A stretch of DNA of 64,000 nt from Turritopsis dohrnii (lineage: Eukaryota > Cnidaria > Hydrozoa > Anthoathecata > Oceaniidae). The stretch spans positions 1,218,163 through 1,282,162 of the forward strand of contig BQMF02000064.1 of assembly GCA_027922465.2 (NCBI GenBank), read 5' to 3'. The translations under genes were made by a program, and so were the position numbers. This document shows positions 36,400 through 46,200 of this stretch, one piece after another; position 1 is the first letter of the stretch, and each line of letters starts with the position of its first letter. The notes under the pieces are model-generated. The model saw only the letters and a list, made by a program, of their open reading frames with translations. It had not been told where the DNA came from and searched no databases.

Positions 36400-37235
36400 T
36401 ATAAAATGCTTATTTCATTTGTTACGGTTGCAGCGATAGCGAATACCGTATTAAAACACCCGTGGACTCCTCCTCCTCCTCCTCCTCATCCTACTCCGGC
36501 CGAAATGGCAATTAGTCTGCGATTTAGAGTCTGCGAGTCCCCGTTAAAAACTCAATATACATTCTAATGAACGAACGCAGCCTTTTGAATTTTGGAAGGT
36601 TTTAAATCACATACATTTAAAATACGTTTTCTTTGATATTTTATCACTTAATTGATGAAGGAATGGATATTAATCAAATAGGTCTACATAAAACTGGGAT
36701 TTTTTAGTTACTTATGGTACTGATCAATGAATGAACTTTGGCACTTGAAAATAGATATGTTTTTCCTGTCAGTAAAGCACAGACTTTCTTATTACTTTCT
36801 ACGTTTGTTAGCTATCTGTTCTGTCTTTGAACATCAAAGTTTTCAAAAATCGAGTTAGAAAAACGCAGTTATCTGTTTGAATTCATTTTCGGTTTCAAAA
36901 AATTATAATTCAAAACATACATTTTTTTTTCGAAGAAACGCGTTTTTTTTCTACATAAGCTCTTATAAAAAAACGTACGTTATAAACAGCTCATGCATGT
37001 ATAATTCTTTTGTCTTCTAATAAATTAAATTGCTGGTGTGTTACAATTAGACCCTATTCACACGAGTTAGTAATTAAAAACATTATTATCGTTTATGCCT
37101 GTTTTTCACCAGTAAGATATTTCAAGAAATAACGTTTACAGAACTTTTAAGAACTTTAAGTAAAATTTCGAAAGTATTCTTGTGATAAGTACTTTTGCTG
37201 CTACCGTTTTGCGCCATCTGGCTCTTGTTTCTATT
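36400..37235. repeat. Right arm of the inverted duplication
   Basis: Reverse-complement partner of 25,785-27,125 without the MITE. A (CTC)n tract at 36,469-36,487 corresponds to an imperfect GAGTAGTAG tract in the other arm. Confidence 0.85.
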
Positions 37236-37469
37236 ATTTTATGCAGCAAACTAAAATTTAAATGAGTGTATATCAACTTTTTTCAAATGCAGGATCATTA
37301 ACTTACCGCAAAATTTAGGTATTAGTCATGGAGGTGTTAGTCAAAAAGGCATAAATCAATGGTGTAAAGAATAATAGCGCATAGTATCACCGTACGTGAG
37401 ATCATTTTGAACTTTTTGCAAGGTTAATCAAAGCAATGCCAGATTAATCTTACCACTATAAATATATAT

Positions 37470-38220
37470 TAATCGCTTGTGATACTTTTATGAAAATACT
37501 GAGAATTTTTTCAAGAAGATCTTAAACCTTACTCTTTCACCTTATTCATAATCTATCCGATGTTAAAGAATACGAACTTGAATGAGTAAACTAAATTAAA
37601 CAAACATGTTGCACCCACGTTCCAGATGATCGTGAACAAAATTGCTAAGTATTCAAAATCAAAACAAAAGTAAATACCCTCGCAGATGAAACTCAATTAT
37701 AGATTAGTTTTCTTGGTGTAACATAACATGCAACAAAATAACCAACAGATTAAACATTTTATAAGAAACAGAGTCGAAAATGTTTCTATAAAAATTGATA
37801 TTTCGACCTTACTTTCCAAAGGTCATCATCTTTCTAGCTATATTAATATTGACCTGGATTTTGAATGGTCAGTAACTTCTTATACGATTAATGGGAATTT
37901 CATTGAGTGTAAATCTGAAAAAAATTCAATTATCAGTTGAAAAAAAAGCATTTTATGGGTATGGGGGAAAAACTGATGTCAATACAAAAGCCTTGACAAT
38001 AAGTTCTTAAGGAAACCTATGGAAAAATGAAAATAATAATCAATAATCATTTGCTATTCTGACGAATTTTTACTAAGATTTTCTTCATTACCTGCACCCG
38101 AAACTTAATGAAAGTTGTCTATTAAAAGTAGCTATACATGTTTTTGTTTCAAATAAAAATTGTTTTGTTGTTTTTTAAATGAATTTTCATTTGGATTTTT
38201 TTTTTATCAAAATGAAAGCC
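37470..38220. repeat. Local direct duplication, copy 2
   Basis: Partner of 35,125-35,970; see there. It is followed at 38,290-38,560 by a copy of the 31,720-32,000 block. Confidence 0.8.
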
Positions 38221-38289
38221 GAACTTATTCTCTGTTACATGGAAAAAAGGGGGAAAATGGAGAAAATAATTATAAATTGGCTGATAAAC

Positions 38290-38560
38290 GCAAAATCTAC
38301 GCAAAACGCTCTCAAACCTTGGCTCGCCAAAATTAGTACACGCAAAAAAATCCCCATAAAGCTATATCATGTTCGAAAACAACATTTTCATACAGATCCT
38401 AACAAAGTTTTATTGTGTTCTTTGTCTTTTCGTGGACATTGGTGTTACTTATAGACTCCATGGAAGTAATAACATGCAGACGGTAGTGGATCTACTGCCT
38501 CTTGTGGAAAATCGCATTAACATGATTTGTGAATTCAATTCATAATATCAATGGGATTAT
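38290..38560. repeat. Copy of the 31.7-32.0-kb block
   Basis: CAAAACGCTCTCAAACCTTGG, then AAAATCCCC, CATACAGATCCTAACAAA and GGACATTGGTGTTA match 31,720-31,990 with scattered substitutions. It starts inside the right end of the CCTTAAGGGG MITE. Confidence 0.75.
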
Positions 38561-39149
38561 TTGAACCTTTTTCCTTATCCGCAGAAACCAAAGGTGAAAA
38601 GACCACTTTTCATGCTTCAAGTGAGTTATAGCAAGGTTAATCAAAGCAATGCCAGATCTTAACGCTATAAATATATATTAATCGCTTGTGATACTTTCAT
38701 GAAAATACTAAGAATTTTTCAAGAAGATCTTTCACCTTACTTTTGCACCTTATTCATAATTCATCCGATGTTGAAGGAAACGAAATTGTTTGTATCATGC
38801 CAACTATGCTTAAGTAGTTACACCATCTACACCAGGACAACGAATTGTAAAATCGAACAATAGCTTACAATGGCTACACCTTCCGTTTATCTGCTATATA
38901 TTGGAATGGTCCCTCTTTTCAAACTAGAACATTTTCAATTTTACACTGAAGTTTAAAGTTGTGTATTAAAGCATCATGAACTTGCAATACATTCGCTTGA
39001 TACTCGGTATGGTGAATAAACATACTTGTGTTATCCGTTTGATGACATGTTTCAGTTAGCAAGCTTTAGCATTACCATAACCATTCATGGTTGATAAAAA
39101 AAAACTCTACTTTATTCTTGTACATTCTTGTTTTTTTTATGATTATTAG

Positions 39150-39969
39150 GGTTTCTGGTGCTGGGGCTCAGCTCTGTTAGTAATGGCAAGCCAATTCGAC
39201 AACGGCCTCAAGGTATGTTTTCATTCATTGTTTTTCATCTTGATGTGTTTTTGATATAGGTGTTCTTAACAATGATATTATATTTACTTTAGATAGATCA
39301 GCTTTCGATTCCATAGAACTTATTAACAGAAATACTCCGAGTAAGTATCTTGATCTCTATGCTCAATTTGTTTTCCATAGATAGGTATTGCATACTTGGA
39401 TTATTATTATTATTAAGCCCGCAAAACATTTTTTTAAAATATCGATGTCTTTATTCTTTAGTCTACAATCAGCTTTTTGAAGGTGATCTGATGATCAAAC
39501 AGTTCGGTCGCCGTACAAAAAGAAACATTGAACTCACGAGACTGTGGCCATCAAATATAATTCCGTACAAAATTAACAGCGCTATACGTAAGTACTGAAT
39601 CACAGAAAATAGAATCTCCCCAAATGCCAAAACTCGTCAAAAAATCACTTTGATGAAGAGAACTTTTATTGAAATAGTGTGTATGTTTCTATAGAAATGC
39701 GCTCCTTCATAGTGATTTTTCAACATATTTGCCCACTGGATCACCCTTTATATGTCTACATTTTATGTGATGTTGCTGCAGTGTAAATTGAAAAAATAAT
39801 TGAATTACTGAGGTATCGTCTTTCTTATTTTTTCTTTAGCGCTTAGTGGGAGAACTTCCATTGAGGAAGGCTTGCAAGAAATATCTAACAATACTTGTTT
39901 GATTTTTCAAAATTTCACAGAGTCATTAAATGTTCCACCAAATCACATTAACTTTGTACGTGATAGCGG
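39150..39969 (+). CDS. Astacin metalloprotease, 5' exons (interrupted gene)
   Basis: Four exons are visible: 39,150-39,212 (hydrophobic FLVLGLSSVS, probably the end of a signal peptide), 39,293-39,340, 39,462-39,587 and 39,840-39,969. All have GT-AG borders and matching phases. The third holds EGDLMIKQFG, a basic RRTKRN processing site and LWPSNIIPYKI, the classic propeptide-to-catalytic-domain transition of astacins. The fourth holds IEEGLQEISNNTCLIF and ends at FVRDSG. The first Met is in an undetected upstream exon. The Zn-binding HExxH region should come next, but the gene is cut by the Polinton in the following exon. Tandem with the astacin at the left edge, same strand. Confidence 0.8.
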
Positions 39970-40056
39970 GTAATATCTTTTTTGTTCCAAATTTTGATAG
40001 TTAAGTAATAATAGATTTATTTTAAGAAGGTATTTTGTAATTGTTTTTCCTAATAG

Positions 40057-40069
40057 CAACGAAATATCA
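40057..40069 (+). pseudogene. First bases of the next astacin exon, cut by the Polinton
   Basis: A good acceptor (TTGTTTTTCCTAATAG, ending 40,056) precedes CAACGAAATATCA. With the phase-2 end at 39,969 this continues Gly-Asn-Glu-Ile-Ser in frame. The Polinton repeat starts at about 40,070, so the catalytic core is not encoded here. Confidence 0.55.
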
Positions 40070-40511
40070 TTCTAGAGATAATAAAATGCCGATTGCAGGA
40101 CACACGGTCAAACTCTCATAGTCCCAGAAAAAAATCGGTAAAAATGACAAAGTGCCCACCCCTTCTGCGCATGCGTCGAAAAATGTTGACGTCAGCACTA
40201 TCGTCGAAAACCGTCGAAAAATGTTGACGTCAGCACTATCGTCGAAAAGTGTTGACGTCAGCACATCATCGAAGTCATCAATCAAAACCACCCCCAAATG
40301 AATGCTGACGTCAGCAGTTTCATCGGTCACGGTTGAATTGCCCTCCTCGTAAAAATTCATCAAATGAGTCAGGGAAATCCCCTGACTCAGTTCTGTCCAC
40401 TCGTAAAAAATTTCCAAGTTGAAAAAGTCTAAAGGATGTTGAGTTATTTCAGAAACGTTGTTACTTCTTTATATAACAAGACTAAGGAGAGACTAGGATA
40501 TGGACAGTCAC
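40070..40511. repeat. Polinton left terminal inverted repeat
   Basis: Matches 56,460-56,745 and 61,518-62,080 in reverse complement, running 76 bases past the ATG of the ankyrin gene. It holds four perfect TGACGTCA palindromes (40,187; 40,225; 40,253; 40,306), a CTGACTCA..TGAGTCAG inverted pair (about 40,363-40,388) and the word GCGCATGCG. Relative to the right repeat it lacks the GAGTCGCTGCGGAGGGAG tandem block and the nested transposon. Confidence 0.9.
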
Positions 40512-41344
40512 ATAATGTGAGTGATTTTAATAAGGCAATGCTAGCAGCAGCAGCTTACAATGGTGACATCGAGGAGGCAATGGTAGATACAGCTAGCGAA
40601 GGTGACATCGAGGAGGTAATGGTAGATACAGCTAGCGAAGGTGACATCGAGGAGGCAATGGTAGATGCAGCTAGCGAAGGTGACATCGAGGAGGTCAAGC
40701 TGTTAAAGCAATATGGTGCGACGGCGTTTGATGAGGCAATGGCTGCAGCAGCTGGTGAAGGTCACATCGAGATCGTTAAACTCTGCAAGGAGTGGGGCGC
40801 GACGGATTTTAACGAGGCAATGGTAAATGCAGCTTTGTTTGGTCACATCGAGATCGTTCGACTATGTAAGGAGTGGGGCGCGACTCAGTTTGACGACGCA
40901 ATGAAGTTTGCAGCTGGGATAGGTCACATCGAAATTGTTAAACTCTGTAAGGAGTGGGGTGCGACTGATTTTGATGAGGCAATGTGGAGAGCAGCTTTCT
41001 TTGCTCACATCGAGATCATTAAACTCTGTAAGGAGTGGGGTGCGACAGATTTTAACCGGGCAATGCTAGCAGCAGCTTTCAATAGTCACTTTATGATTGT
41101 AGCACTCTGTCGACGTTGGTTAGGTTATGATGATATTCACGAGGAGCTCTTTCGCTATCATCACAAGCGTCGATTCGGAAATTATGACGCTATTCACGAG
41201 GAGCTCTTTCGCTATCATCACAAGCGTCGATTCGGAAAAGATCTCTATTACGAGTTGGTGGAAGTTACCATGCATCCGGATAGGGTGTGGGATTGGTACT
41301 ATGATGAGGAAGATAAGAAATTTCTAACTGGCTATTTTCAATAA
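40436..41344 (+). CDS. Ankyrin-type repeat protein of the Polinton
   Basis: 302 residues. The first about 25 (MLSYFRN, then TSLYNKTKERLGYGQS) are encoded within the terminal repeat and match the N-terminus of the PolB ORF at the other end, with about 35 codons missing. Then come short GDIEE(A/V)MVDTASE units and five longer ankyrin-like units (HIEIVKLCKEWGATDFNEAM and variants, about 33 residues). The C-terminus has a 22-residue duplication (HEELFRYHHKRRFG twice). Ankyrin repeats bind proteins, and in large DNA viruses such proteins often act on host pathways; the role here is unknown. A 7-bp deletion upstream removes the TATATAATAAA motif kept before PolB. Confidence 0.75.
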   Translation: MLSYFRNVVTSLYNKTKERLGYGQSHNVSDFNKAMLAAAAYNGDIEEAMVDTASEGDIEEVMVDTASEGDIEEAMVDAASEGDIEEVKLLKQYGATAFDEAMAAAAGEGHIEIVKLCKEWGATDFNEAMVNAALFGHIEIVRLCKEWGATQFDDAMKFAAGIGHIEIVKLCKEWGATDFDEAMWRAAFFAHIEIIKLCKEWGATDFNRAMLAAAFNSHFMIVALCRRWLGYDDIHEELFRYHHKRRFGNYDAIHEELFRYHHKRRFGKDLYYELVEVTMHPDRVWDWYYDEEDKKFLTGYFQ

Positions 41345-41354
41345 GTTTGTATAC

Positions 41355-41959
41355 TTATTGAAGAACAACCTTGTAACTCCTTGGGAACCTACATCGTATG
41401 TAAAGATATGCGTGTTCTGAAGCATCCAATTCTTGCAAGATGTCACTCCAGTCGTTTTTGATGACATTGGTTTCATCATCGATAAGCTTAACATCACTCT
41501 TCTCTTTAGGATACCAAACGAATAGCATCTTTGCTTGCCGTCTGATAGTTTTTGGAAGAGCTGTGTAGACTTGGGTGAGAAGCCATAGACTATGTTTTTG
41601 ATGACGTCCTGTGGTACTTAGATTGAGAAGTGGAGTCCTCTTCTTATCGAGTTTCTCATCAGCTATGGAATCATCGATGATGAATAAGGTTTCCTGCCCT
41701 GCCAATTGCTTGGTGAATATCTCAATCCAATATAGTAAGTCCTGTTGTGGTGTAGGTTCGATCAGAAAAACATCATCATCTTCCCAGAGAATCGTACAGT
41801 CTTTATAGGTTGTATTCCATCGGAGGAAGGACAGAGAATGACGATGTAGTCAAAGTGGTGCTTGAAGTGGTTCTGTAGTAAGCGTAGAGCCAGTTCCGTC
41901 TTGCCACAGCCTGTCGGTCCTGAAAAAATGGTGGTACAAGGATCTTTAATAAGGTTCAT
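41355..41959 (-). pseudogene. Packaging ATPase (FtsK/HerA-like), one frameshift
   Basis: The N-terminal ORF (41,762-41,959) has Walker A (FSGPTGCGKTELA). The downstream ORF (41,355-41,705 and upstream codons) has Walker B (ETLFIIDD) and the sensor-like STTGRHQKHSLWLLTQ. They are out of frame by one base near 41,800, where the protein would pass from the SSDG region to the ILWEDDD region. In Polintons this protein pumps DNA into capsids. About 200 residues in total, normal for the family. It lies just 3' of the candidate capsid gene on the same strand, with its ATG 6 bp beyond the capsid stop, consistent with co-expression. The frame break makes this copy probably defective. Confidence 0.85.
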
Positions 41960-41964
41960 TTATT

Positions 41965-43221
41965 TTAGTAGCCGACACTGTGGAAGCGCTCATTCATGAA
42001 GTTAACCTGTCCATCTTGTAGCACAAAGAGGTAACATTGGATGGCTCCCGCACCATCAGCTTTTTTGGTGATCTGCAGTGTGACACCATCTGAAGTGTTT
42101 TTGAGGCGCCTCCCCGCACCATGTAGAGTATTGTCAGCAACACTTCGAAAGTCGATAAAAAGACAGTAATTAGAATCAAAGAATTTAGAAGGACTAATGG
42201 CCGGCAGCAGTTCATTGGAAGTGAAATACTTCCGTGCCGGGGCATACATTTCTTCTGGAAGTAAGCCCTGTGTATAGAGTTGATTAGGCTCTCCTTCGAT
42301 GGTAATGTCTATCTTGCTGATTTTCGGGTTGTAGTAATGGGTGTTATCCATAGCGTATGCTTTTCGTTTGTCTGGATCAAGAAAGAATAGAACAAGAGCC
42401 TTTAAACTCTCGCTGGGCACGTTTACCTGTATATTCCAGGCGGTATCTTTCTTGTCCAAAGGGATTATTCTATGCCGTAAAACACGGGTGTAGGGTAGTC
42501 GCCTATTGGCAAGTTCATTGTAGACTTTTAGTTTGAAGTCAGAGTCTTCTACCTTGTCGAATTCTAGAGCAATGTTGGAGATAGTGTAGGTGCCGTCAGG
42601 ATCTTTCTTCGAAGCACCTGATCCTGATCCTGCATCTCTGATGACCTTTCCATACTCTGCGAATTTAATTTTGAAGCTTAAACGATCGCGAAGCTGTACA
42701 TAGGGGAGATGCTTGACGAGTTCAAAAAATTCCCATAGAGGAATGGCAAAACGGTTACCATAGACAGCTGCCAGGGCGGACTTACTCGTTGAAGTACTCG
42801 TTGCACCCGGTGTGACTCTGAGCTTGTTCACATCACCCTCCGGATCTATTCCCTGTTGGATACGTTCCACTTGCATTTCCTCAGGTAGCCATCTGTCCTT
42901 GTAAATTTCCATCACATCCGCATTTTGAATGTCTTGGATGATGTTTCCTTCGTAACTGATAGTCAACTGTTCGATCAAAGCCTTTCCCAAGTTGTTGACG
43001 ATGTAGCGTCCTGTATCGGTGGAGTTGAGTTTGATATCAAACGTGAGCTTGAGCGATTCTGGTAGAATGACATCATTAGCACCAAGATTCGGCAGCCTCA
43101 CATCTAGAAATAGAGCCTGGTCAATGGTACTTGGTGTATTCGAGATCTTGACATGCTGACGCGGTGCGTTGAAGGCAAAGCGAGTCATATATTCCTTATG
43201 AGGGTTTGCAATACCATACAT
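41965..43221 (-). CDS. Candidate major capsid protein (Polinton type)
   Basis: A 418-residue open frame beside the packaging ATPase. The sequence (for example DQALFLDVRLPNLGANDVI, then EQLTISYEGNIIQD) is of the kind found in capsid-gene position in animal Polinton-like elements, rich in beta-forming segments, with no membrane helix. A double jelly-roll fold is expected from the family but I cannot verify it from sequence alone. The start is divergent from the 422-residue plus-strand gene, sharing a 16-bp AT-rich spacer (TTTATTATAAGAGAA). Length is shorter than many Polinton capsid proteins (500-650 residues). The frame is intact. Confidence 0.6.
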   Translation of the reverse strand: MYGIANPHKEYMTRFAFNAPRQHVKISNTPSTIDQALFLDVRLPNLGANDVILPESLKLTFDIKLNSTDTGRYIVNNLGKALIEQLTISYEGNIIQDIQNADVMEIYKDRWLPEEMQVERIQQGIDPEGDVNKLRVTPGATSTSTSKSALAAVYGNRFAIPLWEFFELVKHLPYVQLRDRLSFKIKFAEYGKVIRDAGSGSGASKKDPDGTYTISNIALEFDKVEDSDFKLKVYNELANRRLPYTRVLRHRIIPLDKKDTAWNIQVNVPSESLKALVLFFLDPDKRKAYAMDNTHYYNPKISKIDITIEGEPNQLYTQGLLPEEMYAPARKYFTSNELLPAISPSKFFDSNYCLFIDFRSVADNTLHGAGRRLKNTSDGVTLQITKKADGAGAIQCYLFVLQDGQVNFMNERFHSVGY

Positions 43222-43237
43222 GTTTATTATAAGAGAA
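43222..43237. promoter_or_regulatory. Shared AT-rich element between divergent Polinton genes
   Basis: TTTATTATAAGAGAA sits between the capsid start (minus) and the 43,238 start (plus). The same word inverted (TTCTCTTATAATAA) lies at 45,517-45,530 between the next divergent pair, and close relatives precede 49,230 and 56,611. Confidence 0.5.
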
Positions 43238-44488
43238 ATGGATAATATCGAAATGGATTATTTGGGAGATGAAGATGCTGTTGACAAGCAGCCACCACCA
43301 ATAAGTGAGACCCCATTCAGTCCAACTGGTCTAAGTACTGAGCAGCTCAAGACAAAAGTGCTCCAGGATCAAGTGCAAGGTCTATATGAAAAACTATCTG
43401 AACGGACAGGTCAAAAACCTGTGAATTTACATACGGATCTCTTTATAGTGAAAGACCGCGATTTATACTTTAAAGGAAAGCCTGAAGCATTAACAACTCG
43501 GGATGGGCGACTCAGATCAGAAGGTGAAATAGCGCGTATTTTAGGGAAGGTAGGTCTTCGTGATATAGGTTTTGAGGTACCTGAGGATGGTAATAGCTCA
43601 GCAACTCAGTGGATGAATAGTTTAAAGAATCTAGAAAACACCGTACCGACGGATCGTGAAATGAATAGCTTGGATAACAGTCAAGTCATCGACAAAATCT
43701 CAGATGTGGTGGAGGTGTTGGGTGAAATGGTCAATCAAGGCACCAAAAAAAGTTTAGAGGTGGAGGAGGTGGAGGAGATCTTACGCGCACAAGGGATTGA
43801 ATTTAAGTTCCGTGAACTTAGAGGCTTAGACGCTGCACTAAAACGAATACGTGGGGAGCTGGAGAACAACTTAGCAAAATTAGGCGAACTCGATAGTCAA
43901 ATAGCAAGAGAAGAACGTAAACTAGGTGAAACCAATGAACCTGAAGTGCAAGAAAAGATTAAGCGACTACTCTCCAATTTGAAAGCGGAGCGTGCAGCGC
44001 GACTAGAGGTGCTCAGTGGTAACCGCAAGGAGTTGTCTAGCCAGTGGTCGCGCATCAAAGAGACGATATTAAAAGTGCTCGACAAGGATAGAACACTAGG
44101 GGAGAAACTTCGCATCCTCTTTCGAGAGCAAGGGATCACAATCGTTTCAATCTTAACAGCGTTTTCGCTGGTAATATCAACGATAGCAACCTCTCTCACA
44201 GGTGGTGGTGGTGCTCCTCCAGGAAGTCCTCCTGCTGCTTCTGGAAGAGCTGGTGTGCAGCAATGGGTGAAGAAGCAGCTCGAAGCACTTGGACGCCTTC
44301 TCGGAAAACTTGCAAGCAAACTTGGAGCTGCATTGCCGGGGATCATTGGAAGTGTTGTAAGCTGGCTCTTAAACTTTCTGAAGAAAGGTGTCATAGCTCT
44401 AGCAAGCAACGCATGGCTAGTCGTAGTTTTGGGGGTTGGTTTGATAGGCAACTGGCTATGGTTTGAAATACAAAAGAACCGCAATTAA
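43238..44488 (+). CDS. Polinton protein with coiled coil and C-terminal membrane segments
   Basis: About 416 residues from the ATG at 43,238; an in-frame ATG at 43,220 overlaps the capsid gene start and precedes the promoter-like motif. The N-terminal half includes DRDLYFKGKPEAL and a SEGEIARILGKVGLRDIGF segment. The middle (about 180-290) is a charged coiled coil. Then come LFREQGITIVSILTAFSLV, a Gly/Pro-rich loop, amphipathic helices (QWVKKQLEALGRLLGKLASK) and a final transmembrane helix (AWLVVVLGVGLIGNWLWF). Similar proteins recur in invertebrate Polinton-like elements, with no known function. The membrane-active tail suggests a virion membrane or entry/egress role (inference). Confidence 0.7.
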   Translation: MDNIEMDYLGDEDAVDKQPPPISETPFSPTGLSTEQLKTKVLQDQVQGLYEKLSERTGQKPVNLHTDLFIVKDRDLYFKGKPEALTTRDGRLRSEGEIARILGKVGLRDIGFEVPEDGNSSATQWMNSLKNLENTVPTDREMNSLDNSQVIDKISDVVEVLGEMVNQGTKKSLEVEEVEEILRAQGIEFKFRELRGLDAALKRIRGELENNLAKLGELDSQIAREERKLGETNEPEVQEKIKRLLSNLKAERAARLEVLSGNRKELSSQWSRIKETILKVLDKDRTLGEKLRILFREQGITIVSILTAFSLVISTIATSLTGGGGAPPGSPPAASGRAGVQQWVKKQLEALGRLLGKLASKLGAALPGIIGSVVSWLLNFLKKGVIALASNAWLVVVLGVGLIGNWLWFEIQKNRN

Positions 44489-44644
44489 ACCGACACCTAC
44501 CCACATGAGAGCTTGCTTTTCTTCTTCATGCTGCTTAGCAGCGGAAGACGTTTGAGCTTGCTTAACGGAAGACGTTTGAGCTCGCTTAACGGAAGATGTT
44601 GGAGGATCGGAGGAAGCCATTCTGCGACCCTGAAATCCTCCCAA
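44456..44644 (-). CDS. Small tail-anchored membrane protein
   Basis: 62 residues: a Ser/Thr/Gln-rich N-terminus with a tandem SSVK(R/Q)AQT repeat and one C-terminal helix (ALMWVGVGLIAVLLYF). It overlaps the 3' end of the plus-strand gene tail to tail by 33 bp. Small single-pass proteins are common in these elements; function unknown. A second ORF in another frame is a shadow. Confidence 0.55.
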   Translation of the reverse strand: MGGFQGRRMASSDPPTSSVKRAQTSSVKQAQTSSAAKQHEEEKQALMWVGVGLIAVLLYFKP

Positions 44645-44754
44645 AGAGTGTTGTTTAGGTGGTGGTGGTAGTTTACCGATGTGAGTCGCAACGGTAAGCT
44701 TTGTCGAAAAATCAGAGATGTTGTCGAGATTCCCCAGCTTTAAATCGCTGGGTA

Positions 44755-45516
44755 TTAGGTATGTACCGAGGGCAACGCGTAACTGAAGGCTTTCTGGAAC
44801 TTACCAATCTCTTCCGCTAAAGAGGTGTCTTTCCGGATCGCTTGCTCTACTGCGGTCATGAAGATCTTTTGAGCATCCAAGGCACGTCCAGTGTCACCCG
44901 CTATAACGGAACGTGCACTCGCCTGACTTTCTAAAAGCATTCGTGCGTACATCCGCGTACTCTGCGACAAGCGTTGTATACCAGCTCTACTTAACCCAGC
45001 ATCAACATCATTTTGAACGTAGAATTCCCAACTCTTGCCAATTCTCCGCATGCGAGCAGGGTATCGCCAGAAGAACTTGTCAGCTGGTATGTCAAACTCT
45101 GCAGAGAGCGTCTTGAACGCACTTGAATTGTATTTGTTATCTCGCGGGTTGAAGCTTAGTTCACTTGGTAGAGGAATTTCAAGTTGCTTCAAGATCAGAC
45201 GTATCTGAAAATAGACGTGAAAGCGGTAGATGCTCGCAATCATAGGGTTCTTATGGTGTAGATGTTGCGTTGATATGCCGCAACCAGTCGTAGCTAACCA
45301 GGTAGCAAAAGATAACTGTCCTGGGTACATGTCGATATCGAGCCATCTATCATTTTCCATGGGTACAAACGGAAATGAGAAAATATCGCGAAACTTAGCG
45401 ATGAAAAAGCTCCCTTGTTGATCCACAACGATCCTTTGCTCCCACAGTTCCTTAGCAGCTAAGAGTGTACTGGGTTGCCCGAATTTTGGTATATACCGCA
45501 CCTTGTCGTAGTTCAT
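44755..45516 (-). CDS. Conserved Polinton-type protein, function unknown
   Basis: 253 residues, no membrane helix, start divergent from the 221-residue gene across a spacer with TTCTCTTATAATAA. Recognisable stretches are FPFVPMENDRWLDIDMYPG, ATTGCGISTQHL, ASIYRFHVYFQIR and GLSRAGIQRLSQSTRMYA. Proteins with these words occur in invertebrate Polinton-like elements next to capsid genes. It may be structural. I see no adenain catalytic pattern in it. Confidence 0.65.
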   Translation of the reverse strand: MNYDKVRYIPKFGQPSTLLAAKELWEQRIVVDQQGSFFIAKFRDIFSFPFVPMENDRWLDIDMYPGQLSFATWLATTGCGISTQHLHHKNPMIASIYRFHVYFQIRLILKQLEIPLPSELSFNPRDNKYNSSAFKTLSAEFDIPADKFFWRYPARMRRIGKSWEFYVQNDVDAGLSRAGIQRLSQSTRMYARMLLESQASARSVIAGDTGRALDAQKIFMTAVEQAIRKDTSLAEEIGKFQKAFSYALPSVHT

Positions 45517-45530
45517 TTCTCTTATAATAA
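45517..45530. promoter_or_regulatory. Shared AT-rich element, second divergent pair
   Basis: TTCTCTTATAATAA, reverse complement of the core at 43,222-43,237, fills the whole spacer between two start codons. Confidence 0.5.
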
Positions 45531-46196
45531 ATGTATGTAAATGTCACCCATCTTGGAGAAACCAAGTTACCAACAGAGTTAAAAGAAGGCACGGAGATTG
45601 CGATAAAAGAAGCAGTGTTATACGTGGGGTGGCTCAACCTAGTTCAACACGCTAGATTTACCATTGATCAAGTATCAAAAAAAGACCCCGTCGATTCAAG
45701 GTTCCCCCTGCATATAGACTTTCCACCTGGATTATATACGTCAAAGAGTATTCGTTCAAGAATAAATGCAAGATCACTTGGATGCGCAAATCTCGATCCA
45801 AGAGAGGATGGTAAGCTTCACTTATCAGTACAAAAAGGGTATTACGTCTCAATAAGTGAAAACTTAGGGGAACTTTTAGGATTAGATAAGAAGTATACTC
45901 AAGGTGAATATAGATCGGTGCCAAACTTCTGTACGTTCAAGTCTATACGGCTGTACTGTGAGGAATTCGAAAACAGCTATATTCTGTTAAACGGTGCAAT
46001 TACGAAAATCGTACACATTTTTAGACTTCAGAAGCCAGAATACGAGTATGGCGACATCATGTCGTATCACTATGAACGTCCTATGTTCACCAACAAATTG
46101 AGGTCCTCAACGCGAACGTTGAATTTTTACGTCACCGACGATCAAGGCAGGAAAGTTGATTTACAAGCTATCAATATGCTCGTCGTCTTCAAATAA
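45531..46196 (+). CDS. Candidate minor capsid (penton-like) protein
   Basis: 221 residues, predicted mostly beta, ending in TLNFYVTDDQGRKVDLQ and a hydrophobic strand, as in the small single-jelly-roll-size proteins of Polinton-like elements. The middle has GLYTSKSIRSRIN and ISENLGELLGLDK. No membrane helix. It runs directly into the next plus-strand gene (stop 46,196, next ATG 46,201). The penton role is inferred from size, context and composition only. Confidence 0.5.
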   Translation: MYVNVTHLGETKLPTELKEGTEIAIKEAVLYVGWLNLVQHARFTIDQVSKKDPVDSRFPLHIDFPPGLYTSKSIRSRINARSLGCANLDPREDGKLHLSVQKGYYVSISENLGELLGLDKKYTQGEYRSVPNFCTFKSIRLYCEEFENSYILLNGAITKIVHIFRLQKPEYEYGDIMSYHYERPMFTNKLRSSTRTLNFYVTDDQGRKVDLQAINMLVVFK

Positions 46197-46200
46197 ACAG

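Noticed and set aside
40436..41344. Ankyrin gene as a host gene in the Polinton flank
   Set aside because: Its first codons are in the Polinton terminal repeat and it faces inward, so it belongs to the element.
43897..44484. 195-codon minus-strand ORF
   Set aside because: Shadow of the 422-residue plus-strand gene, which has coiled-coil and membrane segments.
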